Assembly: GCF_900091595.1 (NCBI RefSeq)
Contig: NZ_FMCW01000003.1
Location: 1-64,000, forward strand
DNA from: Micromonospora haikouensis
Lineage (GTDB): Bacteria > Actinomycetota > Actinomycetes > Mycobacteriales > Micromonosporaceae
Length of the DNA: 64,000 nucleotides
Direction of reading: 5' to 3'
This document shows, piece after piece, positions 23,843-32,308 of the stretch. Position 1 is the first letter of the stretch. Every line of letters starts with the position of its first letter. The position numbers and the translations under genes are program-made. The notes beneath the pieces were generated by a model. That model was not told the origin of the DNA, searched no databases, and saw nothing but the letters and a program-made list of their open reading frames with translations.

Positions 23843-25015
23843 TCAGAGCAGCTCGACGATGGTGGCGTTGGCCATGCCGCCGCCCTCGCACATGGTCTGC
23901 AGGCCGTAGCGGATGCCGTTGTCGCGCATGTGCTGGAGCATCGTGGTCATGATCCGGGCCCCGGACGCGCCGAGCGGGTGCCCCAGGGCGATCGCGCCGC
24001 CGCGCGGGTTCAGCCGCTCCGGGTCCGCCTCCGTCTCGGCCAGCCAGGCCAGCGGCACCGGGGCGAACGCCTCGTTCACCTCGTACACCCCGATCTCCTC
24101 GATGCCCAGCCCCGCGCGGCGCAGGGCCTTCGCGGTGGCCGGGATGGGCGCGGTGAGCATGGTGACCGGGTCGTCGGCGGCGACCACGGCGGTGTGCACC
24201 CGGGCCAGCGGGCGCAGGCCGTGGCGGCTGGCCCACTCGGAGGTGGTGACGGCGAGCGCGGCGGCGCCGTCGGAGATCTGGGACGCGGACCCGGCGGTGA
24301 CCACGCCGTCGGCGCGGAAGGGGGTCTTCAGCCCGCCCAGCCTCGCCAGCGAGGTGTCCCGGCGGATGCCCTCGTCGGCGGCGAACTTGCCGCCGTCGGC
24401 CAGCACCACCGGCGCCAGCTCCGGGTCGAAGGCGCCGGCGTCCTGCGCGGCGGCGGCCTTGACGTGGCTGGCGAGGGCGAACTCGTCGAGCTGCGCCCGG
24501 GAGAAGTGCCAGCGGGCGGCGATCAGCTCGGCGCCGACGCCCTGGTTGAACGGCAGCGGCTCGTCCCCGGCGAAGCCCTCGACGCCCCGGTAGCGGTCGC
24601 GGACCTGGGCGCTGAACGGCGTGCCGCCGACGACGCTGGAGCCCATCGGCACCCGGGTCATCGACTCGACGCCGCCCGCGACGACCATGTCGGCCTGCCC
24701 GGACAGGACGGTGGCGGCGGCGAAGTGCAGGGCCTGCTGGCTGGAGCCGCACTGCCGGTCCAGCGTGGTGCCGGGCACCGACTCGGGCCAGCCGGCGGCG
24801 AGGACGGCGTTGCGGGCGACGTTCCACGACTGCTCGCCGACCTGGGACACGCAGCCCCAGACGACGTCGTCGACCTGCGCGGGGTCGATCCCGGTGCGCT
24901 CGGCGAGGGCGCGCAGCACGTGCGCCGAGAGGTCGACCGGGTGTACGGCGGCAAGGCTGCCCTCGCGCCGCCCGACCGGGGTGCGTACCGCACCGACGAT
25001 GACCGCGTCACTCAT
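23843..25015 (-). CDS. Thiolase (acetyl-CoA acyltransferase)
   Basis: A 390 aa thiolase. The nucleophilic cysteine lies in LDRQCGSSQQALHFAA, the His in GGAIALGHPLGASGARI, and the second Cys in MCEGGGMANATIVELL; VNEAFAPVPLAWL is also conserved. The full length and all active-site blocks fit a degradative or biosynthetic acetyl-CoA C-acyltransferase; which direction it serves is not clear because no acyl-CoA dehydrogenase or hydratase lies nearby. The start ATG 25015 has GGGGAG about six bases upstream. Confidence 0.9.
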   Translation of the reverse strand: MSDAVIVGAVRTPVGRREGSLAAVHPVDLSAHVLRALAERTGIDPAQVDDVVWGCVSQVGEQSWNVARNAVLAAGWPESVPGTTLDRQCGSSQQALHFAAATVLSGQADMVVAGGVESMTRVPMGSSVVGGTPFSAQVRDRYRGVEGFAGDEPLPFNQGVGAELIAARWHFSRAQLDEFALASHVKAAAAQDAGAFDPELAPVVLADGGKFAADEGIRRDTSLARLGGLKTPFRADGVVTAGSASQISDGAAALAVTTSEWASRHGLRPLARVHTAVVAADDPVTMLTAPIPATAKALRRAGLGIEEIGVYEVNEAFAPVPLAWLAETEADPERLNPRGGAIALGHPLGASGARIMTTMLQHMRDNGIRYGLQTMCEGGGMANATIVELL

Positions 25016-25141
25016 GTTTACTCCCCGGTAACCTGGCTGCCCCGATAGTACGTCTTCCACCGCCCGGCCGTCCCCCCACGCCGGCCGGGGCGGTCGCGGG
25101 CGGGCCCTGTCATGGGTGGGCCCGGCTGGCATCCTGGTGGG

Positions 25142-25630
25142 ATGGAGTCGGCACTGACCCCCGCAGCACCGTCGGCCCGGCAGTGGCGGGTCCCACCCAC
25201 CCTGCCGGCGCTGAAGCTGGTCGGCGCGGCGGCGCTGGTCGGGCTCGGGGTGGTGTTCGCCGACGGCGACCGGGTGCGGCTGGTGCTCGCCGGGGTGCTG
25301 GCCGCCGGACTGGTCGGCTGGGCGCTGCGGGACCTGCTGGCCCCGGTGCGGCTCGCGGTCGATCCGGCGGGGATCACGGTGGTCCGGGGCTTCGCGGGCC
25401 GGCGTCGCCTCGACTGGGCCTCCGTCGAGACGATCACCGTGGACCGGCGGCCCCGGCTGGGCCTGTCCACGGAGATCCTGGAGATCGACGCGGGCGAGTC
25501 GCTGCACCTGTTCGGCCGCTACGACCTGGACGCCCCGCCCGGTGAGGTGGCCGACGCGCTGCGCGCCGCCCGCGCCCGGTCGACCGGGATGGGTGAGCCG
25601 GGCGGCGTGGGCGGGCTGGATCGCCCCTAG
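25142..25630 (+). CDS. PH-domain membrane protein
   Basis: A 162 aa protein. Two hydrophobic segments near the N-terminus (LKLVGAAALVGLGVVFA and VLAGVLAAGLVGWAL) form a hairpin in the membrane. The C-terminal part, LAVDPAGITVVRGFAGRRRLDWASVETITVD, is typical of the bacterial PH-like domain found in the mycobacterial low-molecular-weight antigen 6 (CFP-6) family. Function is unknown for the family. ATG 25142 follows GGTGGG. It is divergent from the thiolase gene. Confidence 0.72.
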   Translation: MESALTPAAPSARQWRVPPTLPALKLVGAAALVGLGVVFADGDRVRLVLAGVLAAGLVGWALRDLLAPVRLAVDPAGITVVRGFAGRRRLDWASVETITVDRRPRLGLSTEILEIDAGESLHLFGRYDLDAPPGEVADALRAARARSTGMGEPGGVGGLDRP

Positions 25631-25689
25631 CTTGTCGCGCCCGAGCCGCCGCCGCGGTCCGGGTGACGGCCCGGCGGCGGCTCCGCGTC

Positions 25690-25755
25690 CTGCCGCCCTG
25701 CCGCCCTGCCGCCCTGTCGCCCCGCCGTCCCGCCGCTTCGCCGTTCCGCCGATGC
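25690..25755. repeat. Short tandem repeat (GCCGCCCT-like units)
   Basis: Three near-perfect copies of CCTGCCGC-phase 8-mers, followed by diverged units (CGCCCCGCCGTCCCGCCGC), lie just past the PH-domain gene. The run is purely C-rich and has no coding character. It may be a slippage-prone tract. Confidence 0.6.
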
Positions 25756-25834
25756 CACTCGGAGGCACCACGATCATTCTCGGGCCCGGTGACGGAAAGC
25801 AACGAGCCAGCGCGGGGCCAACCACCTGCTCCGG

Positions 25835-25963
25835 CCCTTTGCTCTGCACCCGGATACGCAACGGTCTACGTAGCGCAACCGGTCGTCACCACCCCCCACC
25901 CTTGACCATCCCGCATCAACGCAGCTCAGGCTGATGCTGCTTATATGGGTGCAGAGCAAAGGG
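25835..25963. repeat. Large palindromic element (129 nt, family R3)
   Basis: The ends are a perfect 17-bp inverted repeat (CCCTTTGCTCTGCACCC and its complement) separated by 95 bases. Pairing continues imperfectly inward on both sides (GGATACGCAACG against GCTGCTTATAT). The interior is markedly more A+T-rich than the flanks and holds no gene. It resembles a MITE or a folded RNA element. It lies between the PH-domain gene and the rhomboid gene, whose stop is at 26153. Confidence 0.75.
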
Positions 25964-26152
25964 GGCGTCGGGCGTGGTGGCAGGCCGGCAGGAGAACACG
26001 CGGAGTGAGATCGGCCGGCCGGCGGGGACCCGCCCCGCTGTGACGCACGGAGCGTGGGCACAGCTTGTGCGGCGGCCGGCGTTCCCGAGCCAGGGCCCGC
26101 CGCCTCCCGCCGACCGGGGCTAACCGGGGCCGACCGGGGCTGGACTGGCCGG

Positions 26153-27064
26153 CTAGCCGGTCAGCGTCAGGGTGCGCACGACCGCCAGGGCGAGCAGCGC
26201 CACCAGCAGGACGGCCGCGCCGGCGACCTGGAACAGCGTCCGCCGGGACCGGGGCGCGTACGCCAGCACCAGCGCCATGGCCCCGCCGGTCACCAGGCCG
26301 CCGAGGTGACCCGGGATGGAGATGCCCGGCACGGTCAGGGTGAAGACCAGGTTGATCACCAGGACCGGCAGCACCGAGGAGATGTCCCGCCCCATCCGGC
26401 GTTCGATCACGATCAGCGCGGCGAAGAGGCCGAAGATCGCGGTCGATGCGCCGGCCGTGGTGGCGTTCTCGGCGCTGAACAGGTAGGCCGCCACGTTCCC
26501 GCCGAGGCCGGCGATCAGATAGAGGGCGAGGAAGCGCAGTGGGCCGAGGTTGGCCTCCAGGGACCGCCCGAGCACCCACAGTGCCCACATGTTCAGCAGC
26601 AGGTGCACGATGCCGTAGTGCAGGAACATCGCGGTGACCAGGCGGTGCCACTCGCCTTGGGCGATGCCGTGCACGCTGCCGTCGGGGAAGAGAGCCTGCC
26701 CGAGCACCGAGCCCCAGTCGGTGAGCGGGGTGCTGCCACCCATCAGGCCACCGAACCCGGAGCCGCCGGCCAGCGCGTCCCCGCCCCGGTCGGAGGCGAT
26801 GGACAGGAGCATGAGCAGCACGTTGAGCGCGATGAGTGCCTTGGTGACGTAGCCGAGGCGGCCGACGGCACCGCCACCGAAGGCGGTGCGCGCCGGCCGC
26901 ACGCTGCGGCGTCCCTCGTCCACGCACTCCGGGCACTGGTGCCCGACCGAGGCGTCCCGCATGCAGTCGGGGCAGATCGGCCGGTCGCAGCGGGTGCAGC
27001 GGACGTACGTCTCCCGGCCGGGGTGCCGGTAGCAGACCGGGGTGGTCGGCGGGGACTCACTCAC
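26153..27064 (-). CDS. Rhomboid intramembrane serine protease with N-terminal zinc-binding motif
   Basis: A 303 aa protein. Residues 10-48 contain five Cys plus His residues in CxxC pairs (RCTRCDRPICPDCM, HQCPECV) forming a B-box-like zinc finger, then six to seven membrane helices. Rhomboid hallmarks are WHRLVTAMFLHYGIVHLLLNM, the active serine in AGASTAIFGLFAAL (GxSx), and the catalytic His in IPGHLGG. GTG 27064 has GGGAGG eight bases upstream. It lies just downstream of the cyclophilin gene, an order commonly conserved in actinobacteria. Confidence 0.92.
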   Translation of the reverse strand: MSESPPTTPVCYRHPGRETYVRCTRCDRPICPDCMRDASVGHQCPECVDEGRRSVRPARTAFGGGAVGRLGYVTKALIALNVLLMLLSIASDRGGDALAGGSGFGGLMGGSTPLTDWGSVLGQALFPDGSVHGIAQGEWHRLVTAMFLHYGIVHLLLNMWALWVLGRSLEANLGPLRFLALYLIAGLGGNVAAYLFSAENATTAGASTAIFGLFAALIVIERRMGRDISSVLPVLVINLVFTLTVPGISIPGHLGGLVTGGAMALVLAYAPRSRRTLFQVAGAAVLLVALLALAVVRTLTLTG

Positions 27065-27128
27065 GGCTGCTGCCTCCCGGTGCGGCGGGGCGCTCGGTCA
27101 TGCGAGCAAAGGTACCTCGCGCAGCCGG

Positions 27129-27659
27129 TCAGGCCGGGACGCGCTCGATCTCGACGCGCTCGATGACGACGTCCTGGAGCGGGCGGTCGCTCGGGCCGGT
27201 GGGGGTGTTGGCGATCGAGTCGACGACCTTCGCCGACGCCTCGTCGGCCACCTGACCGAAGATGGTGTGCCGGTTGTTCAGGTGCGGGGTCGGGCCGACG
27301 GTGATGAAGAACTGCGAGCCGTTGGTGCCGGGCCCGGCGTTCGCCATCGCCAGCAGGTACGGCCGGTCGAAGCGCAGCTCGGGGTGGAACTCGTCACCGA
27401 ACTTGTAGCCCGGGCCGCCGCGACCGGTGCCGGTCGGGTCGCCCATCTGGACCATGAAGCCGCTGATCACCCGGTGCGAGATCGTGCCGTCGTAGTACGG
27501 CCCACTGCCCGGCTGACCCGTACGCGGGTCGATGTACTCCTTGTTGCCCTCGGCCAGGTCCACGAAGTTGCGAACCGTCTTCGGCGCGTGGTTGGGGAAC
27601 AGCTCCAGCCGGATCGGGCCGGCGTTGGTGTGCAAGGTGGCGTAGACAGCCTCGGCCAC
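27129..27659 (-). CDS. ppiA: Cyclophilin-type peptidyl-prolyl isomerase
   Basis: A 176 aa cytosolic cyclophilin. The catalytic arginine is in DGTISHRVISGFMVQMGDPTGTG, and the substrate pocket is formed by NGSQFFITVGPTPHLNNRHTIFGQV. Residue order and length are standard. The GTG start at 27659 has GAGGAG before it. It is placed upstream of the rhomboid gene on the same strand, about 65 bases apart, so they may be co-transcribed. Confidence 0.93.
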   Translation of the reverse strand: MAEAVYATLHTNAGPIRLELFPNHAPKTVRNFVDLAEGNKEYIDPRTGQPGSGPYYDGTISHRVISGFMVQMGDPTGTGRGGPGYKFGDEFHPELRFDRPYLLAMANAGPGTNGSQFFITVGPTPHLNNRHTIFGQVADEASAKVVDSIANTPTGPSDRPLQDVVIERVEIERVPA

Positions 27660-27776
27660 GGGTACTCCTCAGTCGTTGGTCAGTTCCATGCGGATCCTCC
27701 CATGTGCCCGTTCTGGCAGTGCGGAGGCATCCGAAGGTGGAGGATGACGAAGGAACAACTCCCAGGAGGTGGGACC

Positions 27777-28478
27777 GTGTTTGGAATCGTGCGGCGCAAG
27801 ACCCAGGGGCAGCTGGCGAGGGCCGAGCTGAACCAGGGCATCGGCCACCTGCGGCAGGCTGCGACGTACGCCGCCAAGGGTGCCGGCGCCACGGTCGGCC
27901 CGCGGGTCCAGGCGGCCCGGGGAGCCGTCGCGCCGACCGCCCTCGTGGTGCGGGACCGGGCGTCCAGCGGTCTCGCGTCGACGGTCGCGGCCCTCGCGCC
28001 GCTCGCCCTGGCCGTCCGTAACGCGCAGGCCGAGGCGGCCGGGAAGGCCGTCGCGGGGAAGAAGGCCGCCGCCGCGCGGCAGGCCGCCGTGAGCAGGAAG
28101 GTCAAGGCGAAGAGCATGAAGGCGAAGCGGAAGCAGAAGCGTTCGCGGGGCACGATGGTCGGCCTGCTGGCCGCCGGCACGGTCGCCGGCCTGGCCGGTG
28201 CCATGGCGCTGCGCCGCCGCCGCGAGCAGCAGGAATGGTCCGAGTACGACCCGACCCGCACCCTGGAGCCGGCCCGCGACGAGGTGGACACCCTGGTCGT
28301 GGAGACCCCCTCGGCCAGCCCCGCCACCCCCCGGCCCGCCGCCCAGCCGGTGGTCCACCCGACCGACAAGGTCCCCTCGGTCGCCGAGGGCGCCCGCGAC
28401 GTCTCCGGCCGCCCGGCCGACAACCTCGACAAGGTGCTCAACAAGGAGAAGACGGCCGGTTCCGGCGGCCGCCGCTGA
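27777..28478 (+). CDS. Hypothetical membrane-anchored basic/Ala-rich protein
   Basis: A 233 aa protein. It starts at GTG 27777, where AGGAGG sits eight bases upstream. Residues 1-90 are an Ala-rich helix (GHLRQAATYAAKGAGAT). A Lys-rich region (KVKAKSMKAKRKQKRSRG) precedes a single membrane helix (TMVGLLAAGTVAGLAGAMALRRR). The C-terminal tail is acidic then Pro-rich and ends in EKTAGSGGRR. The layout suits a DNA- or membrane-associated protein. No known family is recognised, though similar proteins are common in this lineage. It is divergent from the cyclophilin gene. Confidence 0.65.
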   Translation: MFGIVRRKTQGQLARAELNQGIGHLRQAATYAAKGAGATVGPRVQAARGAVAPTALVVRDRASSGLASTVAALAPLALAVRNAQAEAAGKAVAGKKAAAARQAAVSRKVKAKSMKAKRKQKRSRGTMVGLLAAGTVAGLAGAMALRRRREQQEWSEYDPTRTLEPARDEVDTLVVETPSASPATPRPAAQPVVHPTDKVPSVAEGARDVSGRPADNLDKVLNKEKTAGSGGRR

Positions 28479-28568
28479 CCCTCGTGCCACCGCCCGCGGC
28501 GCGGCGACGACCCCCGTCGTCCCGCGCCGTGGGCGCTGTCGTCACAGCCAGCCGCGACGGCGGAGCCG

Positions 28569-29717
28569 TCAGAGCCAGCCGTTGCGGCGGAACCAGCGGT
28601 AGAGCGCGAGTGAGATGGCGAGCATCAGGGCGAGCACGACCGGATAGCCGTACGTCATCTTGAGTTCCGGCATGTTCTCGAAGTTCATGCCGTAGATGCC
28701 GGCGATGGCGGTCCAGACCGCCGCGATGGCCGCCCAGGCCGCGATCTTGCGCATGTCGTTGTTCTGGTCGACCGTGACCTGCGCCAGCCGCGCCTGGAGG
28801 ATCGAGTTGAGCAGGTCGTCGTAGGAGTTGACCTGTTCGACGGTGCGGCTGAGGTGGTCCTGCACGTCCCGGAAGTAGCGCCGCACCTCCTGCGGGATCT
28901 CCCGGCTGACCTGCGCGGTGAGGGTCATCAGCGGGCGTTGCAGCGGGACGACGGCCCGCTTGAACTCGACCAGTTCCCGCTTCATCTGGTAGATCCGCTG
29001 GATCCGGCCGCTGCTCTGCCGGTCGAACACGTCGGCCTCCAGGACGTCCAGGTCGTCCTCCAGCTGGTCGGCCACCTCCAGGTAGACGTCGACCACGCGG
29101 TCGGTGATCGCGTACGCGACGGCCCAGGGGCCGTGCGCCAGCAGGTCGTGCTTGGCCTCCAGGTCGGCGCGGACCGGGGCGAGCCGGCAGGCGTCGCCGT
29201 GCCGGACGCTGATCACGAAGTTCGGGCCGATGAAGAGCATCACCTGGCCGGTCTCGACGACCTCCGAGTTCTCGGTCAGCTCGTCGTGCTCGCAGTAGCG
29301 GGCGGTGCGCAGCACCAGGAAGCTGACCTCGCCGAAGCGTTCCAGCTTGGGCCGCTGCTGGGCCTTGACGGCGTCCTCGACGGCCAGCTCGTGCAGGCCG
29401 AAGGTGGCGGCGATCGCCGTCATCTCCGCCAGCTCCGGCTCGTGCAGGCCGATCCAGACGAAGCCGCGCTCGCGGCGGGCGGCGGCCAGCGCCTCCGCGT
29501 AGTGCCGGTCGCCGGGCTGCCGCCGGCCGTCGACATAGAGGGCGGAGTCCATGACCGCGCTGCGGCCGGTGCCGGTGCCGGCCGGTACGGCGGTGCGCTG
29601 GCTGCCGTCGGCGTTGAGGATCCGGGTCATCGCCCGCACCGGGGCCCAGGCCCGGGGCTTGATCGCCCGCGCGCCCGTGGGCGACGTGGCCTCGTTCCGC
29701 TCCGTCCGGTCCGACAT
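28569..29717 (-). CDS. corA: CorA-family magnesium/cobalt transporter
   Basis: A 382 aa protein. The long cytoplasmic N-terminal domain has the CorA pattern (FVWIGLHEPELAEM, then DAVKAQQRPKLERFGEVSFLVLRTA) and a long stalk helix (VDVYLEVADQLEDDLDVLE). The C-terminus has two membrane helices, the first ending in the selectivity motif YGMNFENMPE and the second at PVVLALMLAISLALYRWF. Members form pentameric Mg2+ channels. The start ATG 29717 has GGAGGGGG upstream. No M-box riboswitch was recognised in the 390 bases before it. Confidence 0.92.
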   Translation of the reverse strand: MSDRTERNEATSPTGARAIKPRAWAPVRAMTRILNADGSQRTAVPAGTGTGRSAVMDSALYVDGRRQPGDRHYAEALAAARRERGFVWIGLHEPELAEMTAIAATFGLHELAVEDAVKAQQRPKLERFGEVSFLVLRTARYCEHDELTENSEVVETGQVMLFIGPNFVISVRHGDACRLAPVRADLEAKHDLLAHGPWAVAYAITDRVVDVYLEVADQLEDDLDVLEADVFDRQSSGRIQRIYQMKRELVEFKRAVVPLQRPLMTLTAQVSREIPQEVRRYFRDVQDHLSRTVEQVNSYDDLLNSILQARLAQVTVDQNNDMRKIAAWAAIAAVWTAIAGIYGMNFENMPELKMTYGYPVVLALMLAISLALYRWFRRNGWL

Positions 29718-30110
29718 GGCGACCCCCTCCCCACGCTGCCGCGACCGCCGATGCCGCCGCGGGTTGCAGGGTACGCCCGCCGGAGGCGGGCCGACCGCCG
29801 CCCGCCGCAGGGCGGTCCAGCCGGCGCTACCGCCCGGGGCGGGCCGACCGCCACTTCCGTCGGGACCGGGCGGGGCGGCGCCGGGTGGGCCGGGTCGCAT
29901 CAGGGGGGTGAGGGGCGACCCGGCCCACCCGGCGCCCTTGGGGGCGGGGGTGATGCCTCGCGCGCCGCCGGCCGGGGCCGCCCGGCCCACGTCGGGGCAG
30001 GCGGGCTGGCCGGTGTGAACGGCGCTCGCAGCATTGTGGGCCGTGGACCGGGCGGAGGGGAGACCCCACCCGGCCCACACCACCGTGTTGTGACCAAACT
30101 GACAGGAAGG
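29718..30110. other. Non-coding stretch between corA and an aminotransferase gene
   Basis: About 390 G+C-rich bases. The reading frames here are Arg/Pro/Gly-rich and have no ribosome-binding sites. It must hold the corA promoter, and the aminotransferase gene ends at its far side. I see no riboswitch-like or repeat structure. Confidence 0.5.
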
Positions 30111-31205
30111 TCAGCCCCGAACGGCTGCCATCGCCTCCGCGAGTCGGCGGACGCCCTCGTCGATCCGGTCGGCGGTGACGGCCGAGAAGGCCAGCCGGAG
30201 CGCGTGCTGCCCGCCGTCGACCACGAAGTCACTGCCCTTGACGACCGCCACGCCACGCTCGGCCGCCGCCGGGGCGAGGCGGTCGACCAGCACGTCCTCG
30301 GGCAGCTCGACCCAGAGGAAGTAGCCGCCGTCCGGCTCGACGAAGCGCGCCTCGGGGATGTGCCGGCGCAGCGACTCGGCGAGCACCCGGGCCCGCTCGC
30401 CGAGGGCGGTGCTGACCTTCTCGATCGAGCGGGTGATGTCGCCGGAGACGCAGAACTGGTGCACGATCGCCTCGGACACCATGCCCGGCGAGATGTAGAG
30501 GCTGGTGGCCTTCTTCGCGATGTCGCCGATCAGGTCCGCCGGCCCGACCAGGTAGCCGACCCGTACGCCGGGGCAGACCGTCTTGGTGAAGCTGGAGGCG
30601 TGCACCACCACGCCCCGGGTGTCCATCGACAGCATCGAGGGCAGCGGCTCGCCCCGGAACCGGATGTCGGCGTACGGGTCGTCCTCGAAGAGGGTGAAGC
30701 CGTACTCGGCGGCCAGGTCGAGCAGTTCCCGCCGCTTGTCCAGCGACAGCGTGACGCCCGCCGGGTTCTGGTAGTTGGGGATGACGTGGGCGAGCTTGGG
30801 GCGTACCCCGGACTCCAGCAGCTTGCGCAGCTCGGCGGTGTCCAGGCCGTCGGGCTGGACGGTCACGCCGTGGACCTCGCCGCCCATCCGCTGGAGGTTG
30901 AGCAGCGTCCGGTCGTACGTGGGGCGCTCCACCACGACGGTGTCGCCGGGCCGGACCAGGTGGTCGAAGAGGAACGCGTCGGCCTGGAGCGAGCCGTTGG
31001 TGACGAGCACCTGGTCCGCCTCGACGCCGTGCTTCTCGGCGATCCACTTCCGCAGGGGCGGGTACCCGACGGAGGTGCCGTACGCCGTGACCCCGGCGGG
31101 GTCGGCGTCGAAGGCGCGGACGGCGGCGGCCTTGAGCCCCTCGACATCGACGATGTCCAGCGAGGGAGCGCCACGGGCGAAGGAGATCAGCTGCTCGGCG
31201 GTCAT
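30111..31205 (-). CDS. PLP-dependent aminotransferase (class I/II, LysN-like)
   Basis: A 364 aa fold-type I enzyme. SVGYPPLRKWIAEKHG and VTNGSLQADAFLFDHLVRPGD form the cofactor and substrate region, PNYQNPAGVTLS provides the conserved Asn, EDDPYADIRF holds the Asp and Tyr that contact PLP, and SFTKTVCPGVRVGYL contains the Schiff-base Lys. It resembles 2-aminoadipate/aromatic aminotransferases, the same fold as the effector domain of MocR regulators, but it lacks a GntR-type HTH, so it is an enzyme rather than a regulator. The start is ATG 31205. Confidence 0.85.
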   Translation of the reverse strand: MTAEQLISFARGAPSLDIVDVEGLKAAAVRAFDADPAGVTAYGTSVGYPPLRKWIAEKHGVEADQVLVTNGSLQADAFLFDHLVRPGDTVVVERPTYDRTLLNLQRMGGEVHGVTVQPDGLDTAELRKLLESGVRPKLAHVIPNYQNPAGVTLSLDKRRELLDLAAEYGFTLFEDDPYADIRFRGEPLPSMLSMDTRGVVVHASSFTKTVCPGVRVGYLVGPADLIGDIAKKATSLYISPGMVSEAIVHQFCVSGDITRSIEKVSTALGERARVLAESLRRHIPEARFVEPDGGYFLWVELPEDVLVDRLAPAAAERGVAVVKGSDFVVDGGQHALRLAFSAVTADRIDEGVRRLAEAMAAVRG

Positions 31206-31439
31206 GCGGACGAGCCTAGGGCCTGGCCCGGGCGCTCCGACCGGCATACACGCCAAGTTCAACATGCGGGCAGCACACGGGCGGCGAACGGCCGAAGCGG
31301 GAGACACCGAACGTGCGCGACACTCGTTGTCGATTATCGGACCGGTCTCTGGCCGCGACCGCGCGACCGCCGAAGGATGGCGTCCGCCGGACGGCGCAGG
31401 ACGGTCCGGCGGTGGCACTCAAGAAGTGGTGAGGTTCAC

Positions 31440-32270
31440 GTGACCGAGGACGGTACGGGTCGGCTCGACGACCAGGCGTTCGCCGAGTGGCTGGCCGGCG
31501 AGGCCGGCGAGGCGCTGACCGCGCTCCGCGCCGAGCAGGGCTTCGCCGACGCGAAGGCGCTCAAGGACGCCGGCGACAAGGTCTCCCACGACCTGATGTC
31601 GACGGCCCTGGCCCGGTGGCGTCCGGCCGACGCGGTGCTCTCCGAGGAGCAGGCGGACAGCCGGCGGGCCTGGGCCGACGACCCGTCCGCCGGGGACCGG
31701 CCGACCCGGCTCACCGCCGACCGGGTGTGGATCATCGACCCGCTGGACGGCACCCGCGAGTTCTCCGAGTCCGGGCGCGACGACTGGGCGGTGCACGTGG
31801 CGCTGTGGCAGCGTTCGGCCGGCCCGGACGGCGCGCTGGTCGCGGGCGCGGTCGGCATGCCGGCCCGGACCGGCCCCGACGGCGCGCCGCTGGTGCTCGG
31901 CAACCGGGTGCCGGCCGCGCCGGCCGTCGACGGGCCGCTGCGGATCGCGGTGAGCCGCAGCCGTCCGCCCGCGTTCGTCAGCGAGCTGGTCGAGGGCATC
32001 GGCGCCACGGCGGTGCCGATGGGCTCGGCCGGGGTGAAGGTCTGCGCGGTGGTCACCGGCGAGGTCGACGCGTACGTGCACGCTGGCGGCCAGTACGAGT
32101 GGGACTCGGCGGCCCCGGTCGCCGTGGCCCTCGGCGCGGGGATGCACGCGTCCCGGATCGACGGCTCGCCGCTGCGCTACAACCGGGACGACCCGCGCCT
32201 TCCGGACCTGCTGGTGTGCCGGCCGGAGCACGCGGGGTCCCTGCTCGCGGCCATCGACCGCTACCGTTGA
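31440..32270 (+). CDS. cysQ: 3'(2'),5'-bisphosphate nucleotidase CysQ-type
   Basis: A 276 aa inositol-monophosphatase-fold enzyme. Metal-binding motifs are EEQAD (after AVLS), IDPLDGTREF and WDSAAPVAVA. These fit the CysQ/PAP-phosphatase branch, which converts 3'-phosphoadenosine 5'-phosphate (PAP) to AMP. PAP is the by-product of PAPS-dependent sulfotransferases, and three sulfotransferase genes lie within the next 14 kb, so clearing PAP for them is a strong contextual reading. A related inositol phosphatase is the alternative. GTG 31440 has GAGG upstream. Confidence 0.82.
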   Translation: MTEDGTGRLDDQAFAEWLAGEAGEALTALRAEQGFADAKALKDAGDKVSHDLMSTALARWRPADAVLSEEQADSRRAWADDPSAGDRPTRLTADRVWIIDPLDGTREFSESGRDDWAVHVALWQRSAGPDGALVAGAVGMPARTGPDGAPLVLGNRVPAAPAVDGPLRIAVSRSRPPAFVSELVEGIGATAVPMGSAGVKVCAVVTGEVDAYVHAGGQYEWDSAAPVAVALGAGMHASRIDGSPLRYNRDDPRLPDLLVCRPEHAGSLLAAIDRYR

Positions 32271-32308
32271 CGACGCCCGCTTCCGGCACCGCCGATCCGA
32301 GGAGGGTC

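Noticed and set aside
20137..23952. Plus-strand frame of more than 1200 codons
   Set aside because: It runs antisense to the histidine kinase, response regulator and phosphotransferase genes, whose motifs are unmistakable.
29718..30110. Possible M-box magnesium riboswitch before corA
   Set aside because: None of the conserved M-box pairing elements could be recognised.
28854..32270. A single plus-strand frame covering corA, the aminotransferase and cysQ
   Set aside because: Only the last 276 residues (cysQ) are real. The rest is antisense to corA and the aminotransferase gene.
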